A stretch of DNA of 45,254 nucleotides from Alloyangia pacifica (GCF_900116195.1 NZ_FOZW01000009.1:229551-274804); one strand, 5' to 3'; counted from the stretch's first letter, positions 1-8,493 are shown. Numbers and translations: made by a program. Notes: generated from the sequence alone by a model not told the origin.

Positions 1-127
1 CACGTTCGATCCGGGCTCCGGTGCTGACGCTGAAGCCGGCTTTGGCAGCCGCAATCTTTTGCGTGTGATGCTGTCGAAGGGTCATGTAATCCTCGTGTTG
101 TCGGTCGGTGATGAAACGGCCGGGCAT
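1..127 (-). CDS. istA: IS21-family transposase IstA, N-terminal fragment (runs off the window)
   Basis: The 42 visible residues begin MPGRFITDRQHEDYMTLRQ and continue with a short helix-turn-helix-like segment containing AAAKAGFSVSTG. This is the typical opening of IS21 IstA transposases, where the N-terminal HTH binds the element ends; the DDE core would follow off-window. The start is the ATG at 127. No strong Shine-Dalgarno is visible. The family call rests only on this N-terminus. Confidence 0.65.
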   Translation of the reverse strand, partial: MPGRFITDRQHEDYMTLRQHHTQKIAAAKAGFSVSTGARIER

Positions 128-206
128 CCGATCCTCTTCTTGGTCGTCGAAGATCGGACCACCCTGACCGCCGTCACCGCCAACCGCACGGGGTAAACCC
201 GCGCGA

Positions 207-261
207 GATTTTGGGGGAAGCTACATCCGGGCTACGCCCGGCTTCCGCTTCCCCCAAAATC
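207..261. repeat. Compound inverted repeat inside the IS21 end
   Basis: Outer arms of 15 bp, gattttgggggaagc at 207-221 and its exact complement at 247-261, enclose a second perfect hairpin, ccgggc/gcccgg at 227-232 and 236-241. There is no T-run on either side, so it is not a classical terminator. It lies between the IS tip and istA, where it could block read-through into the transposase gene or bind transposase. Confidence 0.7.
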
Positions 262-284
262 ACCACCTGCAATGTCGCGCTGTT

Positions 285-533
285 TCACCAGCGGTGTCGC
301 TGCACACGGTTCTTCGGATGGCGATATTTCGGGATCGAGGCCGGGCGTTTGGGCGCGGCACGGAACTCGGCAAGGTCCGAGAGAGAGTAGCCAAGCTCTT
401 TGGCGATTGCGTCGACCTTTTTGAAAGCGGCGGCCTTTTGGCGCGCTTCGTAACTGGCGATAGCCTTCGCAACCTGCTTTTGGAGTTTCTTCAGGTCTTC
501 AAGAGAAAGGACATCAAGGTCGAATTTGGACAT
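285..533 (-). CDS. H-NS/HvrA family nucleoid protein, C-terminally truncated by the IS21 insertion
   Basis: The 82-residue product starts MSKFDLDVLSLEDLKKLQ and has the N-terminal coiled-coil of alphaproteobacterial H-NS family proteins (residues about 5-40), then a linker and KYRHP near residue 69. In complete family members of about 100-110 residues, KYRHP is followed by an AT-hook-like TWSGRGRxP motif that contacts DNA. Here the frame instead reads NRVQRHRW and stops, at the inferred IS21 tip. The product could still dimerise but should not bind DNA normally, so it is either dead or a dominant-negative fragment. The gene's 3' part presumably lies beyond the IS, off-window. Confidence 0.75.
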   Translation of the reverse strand: MSKFDLDVLSLEDLKKLQKQVAKAIASYEARQKAAAFKKVDAIAKELGYSLSDLAEFRAAPKRPASIPKYRHPKNRVQRHRW

Positions 534-556
534 TTATCGCTCCAGATTTTCCTGAG

Positions 557-585
557 TGTGTATTGCAGCAAGATGCGCCTGACAA
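557..585 (-). promoter_or_regulatory. Possible sigma70-type promoter of the H-NS family gene
   Basis: On the minus strand TTGTCA (585-580) is followed after 17 bases by TACACA (562-557), about 24 bases before the ATG at 533. The -35 is good and the -10 is weak (3 of 6). Assigned by eye only. Confidence 0.3.
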
Positions 586-1356
586 TTGACATGGAGAACA
601 TGAGCGGGGTTTCCGCGGCATTTGCAATGAGATCTTGGATTTAATCTGGGTTGGATTTAGCGGCACGGCGTACCCGGTGTTCCCTGCCACGCCTGGTCGC
701 AGCGTTCAGACCTTATAGTCGCCACCGCCTGAGTTCATGGCCTTCCAAGGTGGCAACCGGTCGCTCGGTTTAAACTACTCGCCAACGCAAGCGCGAATCC
801 GGGCAGTCATCCACGTGTAGGATCGAGGTGGAGAAATCGCGCTGAACTGTCTCGCCGCACTCAGCTGATGGCGCAAGGAGCCGTGCGTCGTTCACGATGA
901 GTGCGACATACCAAAAGGTGAAAAAGTCCATTGCCGGACAGGTTCGGCGGGGTGTGTTGGCTGGGAATTGAGAGGGGCGGGAGCGCTGCGACCCCAAGGG
1001 AGGAGGAGAGAGCCCGGCAAATTCCGCCAGCACGTCGCCGTGCCATACTCTTCAGATAGGAATTGCTGCGGTGCAGCGCAAGCTTCCCCGACGCAAATCT
1101 GTCCTGCGCAAGATGCCTAGAACGCTCGACGCCCAGTTTGCCGGCACGACCAGAGCTTCGGCTGAGCGTTTGAAAGCTTGGGTTTCGGCCCCACTCAGGC
1201 GCAGACCATCAGCGGGACCGCGCGACCTGGGTGGCGGGTATGCTGCACACGCATGGTGCTTCTTGTTGAGAAGTTTTTATTTCGCCCATAGATAGGGCGC
1301 AGGGTTCGGATTTGAGCTGAAAAGCTCATCTTTCCCTACCTCCCTGTTGGACTTCG

Positions 1357-1382
1357 GCCGAGCTTGTCTCGGCCATTTTTTT
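1357..1382 (+). terminator. Rho-independent terminator, plus strand, without an upstream gene
   Basis: A 7-bp stem, ggccgag (1357-1363) and ctcggcc (1369-1375), with a 5-base loop is followed by a T-run. The orientation serves plus-strand transcription, but no plus-strand gene is recognisable upstream. The neighbouring HPP gene ends from the other side, for which the T-run is on the wrong flank. Confidence 0.65.
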
Positions 1383-1409
1383 GCCTGCAGGCTTTTTCCT
1401 GCGGCGATC

Positions 1410-2555
1410 TCAGCCGTGCCGCAGCGCCTGCCGCGCCAGCGCCGCGATCAGGTCTGTGCGCGTGACGATGCCGACGATGCGTCCGCGCTCGAGCACCGGG
1501 ATGGCCTCGACGTCTCCATCCGCCATCATCGGCAGCAGCGCGGCGACCGGCGAGGCGCGCGTGGCGCGCGGGCCGGCGACCTTCATGATGTCCGAGGCAC
1601 TCACCGGGATCTCGCGCCCCAGATCGACGAGCCGCCGGAAGGCGGGCAGGAAGCCGCGTTCGAGCCGCTCTGCGTCCTCGCGGGCGCGGGTGATCAGGTG
1701 GATCTGGAAGATCACCCCGAGAAACCTCTGCCCCGGCCCGACCACCGGCAGCGAGGCGAAGCGATGCCGCCGGAACAGCTCGGCGACCTCGGCAAGGCCG
1801 GTGTCGCCCCCGACGGTGACCAGATCGCGAGACATGATGTCTTCGGCCGTGAGCGGGCCCGCATGGTGGCTCGCGGCTTGCAGTTCGGCGGCGCCGATGA
1901 GCCGGGCCAGATCCTCGACCCCGAGGTTGAACGACTGCCGGTAACGCTCCAGCAGCCCGGAAAGCTCTGTCTCCGAAAGCCCGAGACGCTCAGAGGGGCT
2001 GCGGTCCCCGGTGCCGTGCTGGCCGGGGGCATCGAACTGCCGGAACGGGTAGTGCCGCCCGGTCAGCCGGGCGTAGAGCGCGGCGAGCACGACCAGTGCG
2101 GCGGTGCCCGCGGCGATCGGGGTCAGGGCGAACCAGAAGCCGAGATGGTCGATCGCCTCGGGGCTCATGGCGGCGGTCATCGCCACCGCCCCCGCTGGCG
2201 GATGCACCGCGCGGCACAGGATCGTCGCGGTGATCGCCAGCCCCACGGCGAGCGCGATGCGCAGCGCCGGATCGGCGACCAGCAGGCAGGTCGCAACGCC
2301 CACCAGCGCCGCGACGGTATTGCCGACGATGGCGGACCAGGGCTGGGCAAGGGGGCTGTTGGGCACCGCGAAGAGCAGCACCGAGGTGGCGCCGAAGGGC
2401 GCGACGAGATAGAGCCCGAGGCTCAGGTCGATCTGCGGCGAGAGCAGGACCAGCCCGGTGACGCCGAGGCCGAGCAGCGCGCCGAAACCGGCCCGGAGCG
2501 CCTCGCCGAGGGAGACTCGCGCCACGGCTGGCCCGAGAGAACGGAGAATGTGCAT
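1410..2555 (-). CDS. HPP family membrane protein with C-terminal CBS domain pair
   Basis: A 381-residue inner-membrane protein. Residues about 15-165 form hydrophobic segments with the signature HPPAGA at 118-123 that defines the HPP family; plant and cyanobacterial relatives are reported to move nitrite. Two CBS motifs follow, at about 238-290 (AEDIMSRDLVTV, then RFLGVI) and 320-373 (ASDIMKV, then IVGIVTRTDLI). These usually bind adenine nucleotides and gate the attached transporter. I start at the ATG at 2555 (MHILRSLGPA, preceded by AGAAGG) rather than the much longer open frame, whose upstream part is antisense noise. It follows the TSUP gene by 53 bp, so the two are probably one operon. 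The substrate is unknown. Confidence 0.85.
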   Translation of the reverse strand: MHILRSLGPAVARVSLGEALRAGFGALLGLGVTGLVLLSPQIDLSLGLYLVAPFGATSVLLFAVPNSPLAQPWSAIVGNTVAALVGVATCLLVADPALRIALAVGLAITATILCRAVHPPAGAVAMTAAMSPEAIDHLGFWFALTPIAAGTAALVVLAALYARLTGRHYPFRQFDAPGQHGTGDRSPSERLGLSETELSGLLERYRQSFNLGVEDLARLIGAAELQAASHHAGPLTAEDIMSRDLVTVGGDTGLAEVAELFRRHRFASLPVVGPGQRFLGVIFQIHLITRAREDAERLERGFLPAFRRLVDLGREIPVSASDIMKVAGPRATRASPVAALLPMMADGDVEAIPVLERGRIVGIVTRTDLIAALARQALRHG

Positions 2556-2608
2556 GTTGGACTGCCTTCTGTGCCTGCCGCGCAAAAATTCAGCATTTTG
2601 CGAAAAGT

Positions 2609-3370
2609 TCAACCGTAGGCCTGCGCGAAGAAGACGATGGTGGTGACCAGCCCGACGGTGACGATGAAGGTCCGCGGCAGCGACAGGTCCTGCATCTTGC
2701 GGGCCATATGCGCCCCGACGTAGCCGCCCGTGGCGCAGCCAAGGCCGGTGACGAGCAGCGCGTTCCAGTCGATCAGCCCGGCAAGGCTGTAGGTGACGAC
2801 CGAGACAGCGGACAGCACCAGCGAGGCCAGCGTCTTCAGCCCGTTCATCCGGTGCAGGTCGCTCATGCCGATGAGTCCGAAGGCGGCCAGCAGCAGGATC
2901 CCGAGCCCGCCGTTGAAATAGCCGCCGTAGATCGAGACGAGCAGCAGCAGCGTCAGCGTCAGCGAGACGGCATCGGGCAGGTGGCGCCCCGAGGCGAGCA
3001 GCCCGCGCAGCAGCGCGGGACCGGCGGCAAAAGCCAGCGTGGCCATCAGCAGCAGCCAGGGAATGACGCCGGAAAACAGGTCCTCGGGGGTGACCAGCAG
3101 CAGCAGCGCGCCAAGGATCCCGCCAAGCATGGCGGTGACGACGAGCGCGGTCAGGCTTGGCCCTTCGCCTGCCTGGATGTCGCGGCGATAGGCCCAGCTG
3201 CTTCCGGCATAGCCGGGCAGGGCGGCGAAAGTGGCGGTGGCATTGGCCATGATCGGCGGCACGCCGACCCAGACCAGCGCGGGAAAGGTCAGGAATGTGC
3301 CTCCGCCCGCGATGGCGTTGAGCGCCCCCGCGCCGAAACCGGCAAGAGCAAGGATGGTCGTGGTCAGCAT
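2609..3370 (-). CDS. TSUP family (TauE/SafE-like) exporter
   Basis: A 253-residue polytopic inner-membrane protein beginning MLTTTILALAGFGAGAL, with the TSUP-typical glycine-rich first helix (AIAGGGTFLTFPALV) and a second repeat near residues 135-165 (SIYGGYFNGGLGILLL). Family members export sulfite, sulfoacetate or other small sulfonates, or take up anions; the substrate cannot be read here. The start has an ideal GGAGGA seven bases upstream of ATG 3370. It is divergent from a GntR-type regulator 91 bp away, the usual layout for a locally controlled exporter, and lies upstream of the HPP-CBS gene. Confidence 0.88.
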   Translation of the reverse strand: MLTTTILALAGFGAGALNAIAGGGTFLTFPALVWVGVPPIMANATATFAALPGYAGSSWAYRRDIQAGEGPSLTALVVTAMLGGILGALLLLVTPEDLFSGVIPWLLLMATLAFAAGPALLRGLLASGRHLPDAVSLTLTLLLLVSIYGGYFNGGLGILLLAAFGLIGMSDLHRMNGLKTLASLVLSAVSVVTYSLAGLIDWNALLVTGLGCATGGYVGAHMARKMQDLSLPRTFIVTVGLVTTIVFFAQAYG

Positions 3371-3412
3371 CTGGGTCCTCCTCGAGAGCGGCGCGGTGTT
3401 GCATGGCATGGC

Positions 3413-3433
3413 ATTGGTCTGCAAATTGGTCTG
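3413..3433. promoter_or_regulatory. Candidate GntR operator: direct repeat attggtctg
   Basis: Two exact copies of attggtctg, at 3413-3421 and 3425-3433, lie 12 bases apart, about one helical turn, in the 91-bp divergent gap between the TSUP exporter and the GntR regulator. A TGGT core is common in FadR/GntR operators. The assignment rests on position and repetition only. Confidence 0.4.
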
Positions 3434-3461
3434 GTTACCGGTCCGGAGCGGGAGGCACGGC

Positions 3462-4181
3462 ATGGCATCGAAACGGGGGCAGGTGGTCCTGTCGGAACTC
3501 CGCGGGCTGGTGGCGGAACTGGCCTCTGAGGTCGGCGCGCGGCTGCCCGCGGAGCGCACACTTGCCCGCCAGCTCGGCTGCAGCCGCGAGACGCTGCGCG
3601 GCGCGTTGCAGGTGCTCGAGCGCGAGGGCGAGCTCTGGCGGCACGTCGGGCAGGGCACCTTCTGCGGTCCGCGGCCGCTCGGCCATCCGATCCGCGAGCA
3701 GATCCTCGTGCAGGGCGCCGCGCCGATGCAGCTCATGCAGGCGCGCATGACCATCGAGCCCTCGGTGGCCGCCGAGGCGGCGCGGCTCGCCACCGCGGAG
3801 CAGGCGGCCTATCTGGCAGACCTGGCGCAGCGTGGCCGCAGGGCACGCACGCGGCCTGAGAGCGAGCAGCTCGACGCGACCTTTCACCGGGGTATCGCCG
3901 AGGTGACGGGCAATCCGATCCTCCTGGGACTGCTTGATTTTCTTGCGGGGGTGCGGCGTCACGCGGCCTGGCAGCGAGAGTGGGAGCTGACCTACCGCAG
4001 GCTTGGCGTCACCGAGTTCACCGAGCGCCATAGCGTTCAGCACGAGGCCATTGCGGCGGCGATCTCGAGGCGAGAGCCGGGCCGCGCGGCGGCGGCTATG
4101 CGGCGGCATCTCGAGACCATCTCGGAGGCAATGCGCGCGGCCGGGCTGCCGGCGGCGCCGGACCAGTCGCGGCGCGCATGA
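3462..4181 (+). CDS. GntR family transcriptional regulator, FadR subfamily
   Basis: A 239-residue regulator. Residues about 5-65 form the winged helix-turn-helix (LPAERTLARQLGCSRETLRG, then a wing with HVGQGTF), and residues about 85-220 are an all-helical FCD-type ligand domain. I use ATG 3462 (MASKRGQVVLS) with GGGAGG just upstream; the open frame extends further 5' but lies antisense to the exporter. It is divergent from the TSUP-HPP pair and probably represses it, sensing a small carboxylate or sulfonate. The ligand is not deducible. Confidence 0.85.
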   Translation: MASKRGQVVLSELRGLVAELASEVGARLPAERTLARQLGCSRETLRGALQVLEREGELWRHVGQGTFCGPRPLGHPIREQILVQGAAPMQLMQARMTIEPSVAAEAARLATAEQAAYLADLAQRGRRARTRPESEQLDATFHRGIAEVTGNPILLGLLDFLAGVRRHAAWQREWELTYRRLGVTEFTERHSVQHEAIAAAISRREPGRAAAAMRRHLETISEAMRAAGLPAAPDQSRRA

Positions 4182-4309
4182 TCGGCAAGGGGGAGCCGGT
4201 CCGCGATCGGCGTGCGGAAACGAGCGGACACGAGTTCGCCAGCGCCCCTTGAGCCGGATCGCCCGGTGCCGCAGGCTGGCCGGGATTGCCACGAGAGGAG
4301 GCCACCCTG

Positions 4310-4633
4310 ATGGTCGATTGCGTCCGGACTATCGTGCTGCTTGCCGCATTTGCCGCCATCGCCGCCTGTGCCAAGGGCCCGCAGATACAACCGCTGACCA
4401 AGGGGTTCGTCGAAGGCAGCTTTTCCGCGAGCGATGCGGCCGTGCGGGCATGCAGGGCCAAGCTGGCGGCGGAAACCTCGGGCAGGCTGAAGGTCGTCGG
4501 ATCGCAAGCCTCGGGCGCAAGAAGCTCGGTCTACATGCGGATCGGTCCGAGCGGTGCCCCTTGGCGCTGCCAGGTGGGCTCGGATGGCAGCAACCCGACC
4601 GTCGGCTTCATGGGCTATGGTGGGATGGGGTGA
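4310..4633 (+). CDS. Small hypothetical lipoprotein
   Basis: A 107-residue product. The N-terminus (MVDCVRTIVLLAAFAAIAAC) is a lipoprotein signal with a lipobox ending in Cys20, so the mature protein should be lipid-anchored. The rest contains RACRAKLAAE, which resembles small envelope proteins with a paired-cysteine fold (cysteines in the RACR and WRCQV segments), and a glycine-rich tail. GAGAGGAGG lies nine bases before the ATG. No function is recognised. Confidence 0.65.
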   Translation: MVDCVRTIVLLAAFAAIAACAKGPQIQPLTKGFVEGSFSASDAAVRACRAKLAAETSGRLKVVGSQASGARSSVYMRIGPSGAPWRCQVGSDGSNPTVGFMGYGGMG

Positions 4634-4826
4634 CGGCAGAGGACGACGGGGGCGTGCTTCCTAAAACCTCGGCGAAGTGATCGGCGCGCGCGTTTCGGCG
4701 GCAAACGGTGCTCCGATTTTCGTCAAGCGATCTCTGTGCTGGTGGCGCGGTCATCAACGAGCTCGCGCCCCTATGCGAACAGCTCTGCTGCTACGCCTCA
4801 ACGTTTTCCACTCAGGGGCTGTCCCA

Positions 4827-5294
4827 CGGCTCGAGGCGCAATTGACCGATGTCGAGGGCGATGCGCCGACAAAGGATGTGCCGCTGCACAGCGCGCTTTA
4901 TGAGGTCCGTGGCTCCGCAGGGAGTGTCGTGCATTTTCGGGGTGTCATTGCATCGTTTCAATACGCGATGCGGATCTGCATGACTTTCTGTCGCCACTGA
5001 CGCCCTATCCGGTCATGAAGCTCGGGGGGATACAGTTCTGCACTATCTCTTGCCCGGCGATCTGGCGATCCACAACACGACCCAAGGGCTGTCGGACAAG
5101 CGATGGGCTGGGATGCTGGCCAACCATGGGGCGGTTGCGGCCGGCGAGAATCTCGAAGCCGCAGTTTGCGCCATCGAAGATCTCGAGGCGAGGCCAGACG
5201 GGAAATTATGACGCGTGGCCTGTCGCCGCGCATGCTGAGCGAGAAAGAGGTTGCCGCGATCCTCTCGCGGTATGATGCGCAGGGGCAGGGCTAG
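4827..5294 (+). pseudogene. Decayed class II aldolase gene resembling otnC (3-oxo-tetronate 4-phosphate decarboxylase)
   Basis: Class II aldolase segments are spread over at least two frames. From 4827 one frame reads RLEAQLTDVEGDAPTKDVPL then HSALYEVRGSAGSVVHF, matching the loop before the metal-binding histidines. A second frame from about 5040 reads YLLPGDLAIHNTTQGL, then LANHGAVAAGENLEAAV. The end returns to the first frame with TRGLSPRMLSEKEVAAIL and a TAG at 5294. The N-terminal third is missing. The intact family acts on 3-oxo-tetronate 4-phosphate in sugar-acid catabolism, usually with an OtnK kinase; none is seen here. Confidence 0.7.
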
Positions 5295-5297
5295 TGC

Positions 5298-5738
5298 CTA
5301 AAGCGTGCTCGAGGTGACCGGTACCTGCGGGCGGCGGTGCGCCAGCTGCTCGCGATGGATCAGATATAGCCCGGAGCCCACGATCAGCGCGATCCCCGCC
5401 CAGACCATAGGCGCGGGGAAGTCACCGAACACCAGCCAGCCCAGGACGGTTGCCGAGGCGAGCTCAAGATATCCCAAGGGGGCGATCAGCGCCGAGGGTG
5501 CGAGCCGCAGCGCGTAGGTTAGAAAGATGTGCGATAGGGTCGCCGCGAGGCCCATGCCGCCGAGATGGACCCACGCCACGCCCTGTGGCCAAGTGGCCCC
5601 GCCGCCGAGGCTCTCTGGCAAAAGCCACAGGAAGGGCAGCCCAAGGATCACCGCAGCGATGGCGGTCGTGGCCTGCTGCGCCACTGGGGCCAGACTGCGA
5701 AGCTGCCGGGTGACCAACATGTAGCCAGCGAAGGCCAC
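5298..5738 (-). pseudogene. C-terminal half of an EamA/DMT family transporter
   Basis: About 146 residues covering the second EamA repeat: GYMLVTRQLRSLAP opens a helix pair, and APSALIAPLGYLELASATVL and MVWAGIALIVGSGLYLI form the last helices. DMT proteins have ten helices in two repeats; the first repeat is absent. The frame stays open a little upstream (ILPLITAVAFAG) but runs into unrelated sequence with no start or ribosome-binding site. It ends tail-to-tail with the aldolase remnant three bases away, suggesting that one deletion-scarred fragment carries both. Confidence 0.7.
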
Positions 5739-6111
5739 CGCCGTAATCAGCGGCAGGATGGCCGCGGCAGATACTGCCAGAGGGCACGCGCGGTCTTGCG
5801 GTGGAGCGGTTCGAGATCAAGGTGCATCTCTCGCCTCCAAACATCCGTGACGGGGAGATGAGACGGATGGCAGAGTCGAAGACCATCGCTTGGGCTCATG
5901 TACATCGCCGGACAAGGCTGTCCCAGCGGTTCGGACCGGATTGTGTCGGGCATCGTCGTACCATCGCGAGGTGTCCTCGACTTTGACATATAGTGGGCGG
6001 AAGCATCGGGCCGCTCGGTATCAGCGTTGGGTTTGATGACCGGCGTTTTGTCAGGGTACTGGGGACGGACTGCTGTGCAGCGGTCTCACTTTTCTTGCCC
6101 TAAGGGTGTGC
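5739..6111. other. No supported gene
   Basis: The sequence beyond the truncated transporter has short frames on both strands without recognisable motifs. It probably contains the breakpoint that removed the 5' half of the transporter gene. Confidence 0.4.
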
Positions 6112-6273
6112 CTATGCAACGATACTTTGAGCACCGACCCAATCACGCCAAAGCTCGGCAAATTCCACGGCATCAGCTTTCAGTCTAAAGCAGACCTCGC
6201 CCTGGATGGCACGCTGCGCTGACAGGAGCTTCACGCTGTAGCCTTTATCAGTACGTGATACCGAGATGTGCAT
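6112..6273 (-). CDS. Small hypothetical protein (53 aa)
   Basis: The product starts MHISVSRTDKGYSVKLLSAQ and contains FRLKADAVEFAELWRDWVG. GGGGAGG lies six bases before the ATG, which is why I prefer 6273 to the earlier in-frame start at 6387. The mix of charged and aromatic residues looks like a small folded domain. No family is recognised. Confidence 0.5.
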   Translation of the reverse strand: MHISVSRTDKGYSVKLLSAQRAIQGEVCFRLKADAVEFAELWRDWVGAQSIVA

Positions 6274-6595
6274 TCTCGCCTCCCCAAGCCTACCGAGACA
6301 GATTAGCGGGTGCACATGAAAATCTCGAGACAACTCTGGCACCGCGCATGGCCCCTCGCAGTGCTTTGGCGTATTGCGGTGAAACAATTGGCAGTTTGCG
6401 CAACAAAAGGGCTGACCTAGGGTCAGCTGGAGTCGAATGATTCACCCATTGGGACTACGCGCTGTGGTGCTCAGCTCAGTGGACCCATGGAATTTGCCCC
6501 GCGCGGCGACGGCTAAACCTGACGCGCATACGTAGGTGCCAACGAAATGGGGGGCGTTGTCGTGTCCGGCGGCGTGGTCGGACCAGGTGGGATCT
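6274..6595. other. No supported gene
   Basis: This gap between the small hypothetical gene and the 3' end of the AraC gene has no credible coding frame and no strong hairpin. Confidence 0.4.
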
Positions 6596-7378
6596 CTATC
6601 GGCCTACGAAACGCGCAGGGCTGCTGCCGGTGATGCGCCGAAACATGGCGATGAAGGCCGAGGCCGTGCCGTAGCCGAGATCGAGCGCCACGCTCTCGAC
6701 GCTGGCCCCGTCCTGCAACAACGAGATGCCCCGAACCACGCGCACGCGCTGGCGCCATTCACTGAGCGACATGCCAAGTTCTTGCGTACAGCGTCGGACC
6801 AGCGTCCGCTCACTCATCCCAAAAGCCCGGGCGAGTTGCGCATTGCTGCGTGGATCGGCAGGCGCATCGCGAAGTGCCTCGAGCACGGGGGCCAGCAACA
6901 CATCACTGGTTTCCGGCACGAAACTGTCGGCAATCGAGCAATTTTCGAGCTCGTCGACCATGACGCGCAACAGGCGGGACTGCGTCTCGGTTTCAGTGAA
7001 CCGGGTTTCCGAGAGGCTATTGAGGATGGCGCGCAGCAATGGGGTAACAAGAAGCGAGCATGTGCGATCCGGCAGCGCGTCGCAGAACTCTTCGCTGATG
7101 TACGTCGAGAAATGCACCGCGGCGCGCCGGTTGAAGCCCACGTGCTCTACGTGGGGCGGGATCCAAAAGCCCATGTGTGGGGGCGCGAGCAGGTGCTGCC
7201 CCGCGAGCCGCAACTCGGTAACGCCACTGAAGGAATATACGAACTCTCCCCACGGATGCTGCATCACCGGGTATGTGGCGTTGTCAGGCATGCTCTCGAG
7301 CCGGAAGTAGATCGGCGCGGGCAGCTTATCGCGAAAAGGCGGATGGCGCAGGTGCGGCGCGCTCTGGGCTGGGGTCAT
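6596..7378 (-). CDS. AraC family transcriptional regulator with cupin sensor domain
   Basis: A 260-residue regulator. Residues about 20-110 resemble the AraC cupin arm (HPWGEFVYSFSGVTEL, then PPHMGFWIPPHVEHVG with cupin-like histidines). The last hundred residues hold two helix-turn-helix motifs (NAQLARAFGMSERTLVRR and VESVALDLGYGTASAF). The start has no strong Shine-Dalgarno, so it may be off by some residues. It is divergent from a DMT exporter across 98 bp, a common arrangement for regulators that control a metabolite exporter. The ligand is unknown. Confidence 0.85.
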   Translation of the reverse strand: MTPAQSAPHLRHPPFRDKLPAPIYFRLESMPDNATYPVMQHPWGEFVYSFSGVTELRLAGQHLLAPPHMGFWIPPHVEHVGFNRRAAVHFSTYISEEFCDALPDRTCSLLVTPLLRAILNSLSETRFTETETQSRLLRVMVDELENCSIADSFVPETSDVLLAPVLEALRDAPADPRSNAQLARAFGMSERTLVRRCTQELGMSLSEWRQRVRVVRGISLLQDGASVESVALDLGYGTASAFIAMFRRITGSSPARFVGR

Positions 7379-7476
7379 GGCTGGCGGTCCGCGACGATTG
7401 TTTGGCGTACTTGCACTATATATAGGTGATCGGCCAGTCTAAATAGGGCTCATGAATTGCCTGCCAAGGTGCGCCC

Positions 7477-8427
7477 ATGAAACGACCCATTGATACCAAC
7501 GCCATCGCTGTGATGATCCTGCTGTGCCTGATCTGGGGGCTGCAGCAGAGCGCTATGAAGATCGTCGCGGACTCGGTCGATCCAATGCTGCAGATTGGCC
7601 TTCGCTCGGCCTGTGCCGCGTTGATTGTCCTGGCGCTGAGCCGGGTGTTTATGCGCGACCGCTGGCACCGCGGGCTGTTTTTCGGGCCCGGCCTGCTTGC
7701 GGGGGCGCTCTTTGCGCTCGAGTTCCTGCTGGTTGCCGAGGGGCTGCGCTGGACTACGGCTTCGCATATGGCGGTATTTCTCTATACCGCACCGATTTTC
7801 GCGGCGATTGGCCTGCATGTGGCGCAGCCCGACGAACGCATGGGGGCGGTGCGATGGGTCGGGGTGGCAATCACCTTTATCGGCGTCGCTGCGATCTTCG
7901 TGCTGCCCGAGCTGCGCGGGCCGGGCGCCGCGCTGACCCCCGGGATGCTCCTCGGTGACGTGCTCGGACTGGCTGCGGGCCTCTGCTGGGGGATGACGAC
8001 CGTGGTGATCCGCACCACCCGCGTCTCCGAGGCGCCGCCGGCGCAGACGCTCTTCTACCAGTTGGCTATCGCGGGGGCAGCGGCGCTTGGCTTCTGCACA
8101 CTGACCGGGCGGCTGTCGCTCGAACCGACGCCTGCTGTCATGGTCAGCCTCTCATTCCAGACGATAGTCGTCTGCAGCCTCAGCTTCCTCGTCTGGTTCC
8201 GCATGCTGCAGATTTACCGTTCGTCGCGGCTCGGGGTACTCAGCTTTATGACCCCGGTCTTCGGCGTGGTCAGCGGAGCCGTCCTGCTGGGGGACGCTCT
8301 GACATCGGAGTTTCTTCTGGGGGGCGCGTTAGTGCTTGTCGGCATGATCGTCGTACAGGCGCAGGAGTGGATCATCAGCCGCCGGGCGCTGCGCGCCGAC
8401 CGGGTGCCAATGTGTGAGCGTGCCTGA
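7477..8427 (+). CDS. EamA/DMT family exporter
   Basis: A 316-residue protein with ten predicted helices in two EamA repeats. The first starts MILLCLIWGLQQSAMKI with the common IWG motif and includes TTASHMAVFLYTAPIFAA; the second contains GDVLGLAAGLCWGMTTVVIR and SFMTPVFGVVSGAVLLGD. Members export amino acids, nucleobases or other metabolites. AAGG lies seven bases before the ATG. The divergent AraC gene is its likely regulator. It is complete, unlike the DMT fragment at 5.3 kb, and does not look like a recent duplicate of it. Confidence 0.88.
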   Translation: MKRPIDTNAIAVMILLCLIWGLQQSAMKIVADSVDPMLQIGLRSACAALIVLALSRVFMRDRWHRGLFFGPGLLAGALFALEFLLVAEGLRWTTASHMAVFLYTAPIFAAIGLHVAQPDERMGAVRWVGVAITFIGVAAIFVLPELRGPGAALTPGMLLGDVLGLAAGLCWGMTTVVIRTTRVSEAPPAQTLFYQLAIAGAAALGFCTLTGRLSLEPTPAVMVSLSFQTIVVCSLSFLVWFRMLQIYRSSRLGVLSFMTPVFGVVSGAVLLGDALTSEFLLGGALVLVGMIVVQAQEWIISRRALRADRVPMCERA

Positions 8428-8493
8428 CCGGCAGGAAGATGAGCTGAACCCAGCAGGTGGTCCGGGTGAAATGCTGATGCCGGCTGACCTTCG

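Larger units (their letters stand above)
1..306 (-). mobile_element. Left end of an IS21-family insertion sequence (partial)
   Basis: The minus strand carries the start of an IstA-type transposase at 127..1. Upstream of it lies non-coding DNA that ends abruptly inside an H-NS family gene. I place the tip at about 306, where the minus strand reads TGTGCAGCGACACC, because IS21 elements begin with TG and the H-NS reading frame loses all family similarity at that point. The segment also holds a long inverted repeat (207-261). The rest of the element, including istB and the other end, lies outside the window. The exact tip is an inference. Confidence 0.6.
534..1409. other. Gene-poor stretch with an orphan terminator
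   Basis: No open frame here shows convincing family similarity. A minus-strand frame at 1033-770 and a plus-strand frame at 1071-1295 are arginine- and proline-rich and look like chance frames in GC-rich DNA. The only clear structure is the hairpin at 1357-1382. The stretch is probably the remains of deleted DNA between the mobile element and the TSUP/HPP genes. Confidence 0.5.

Noticed and set aside
770..1033. Minus-strand frame containing MDFFTFWYVALIV, considered as an integrase-core remnant
   Set aside because: The resemblance is limited to a few residues, with no DDE pattern or terminal motif.
1347..2618. Long plus-strand open frame of 423 codons
   Set aside because: Antisense to the HPP-CBS gene; composition rich in Arg, Gly and Asp with no motif, as expected for the mirror of a GC-rich gene.
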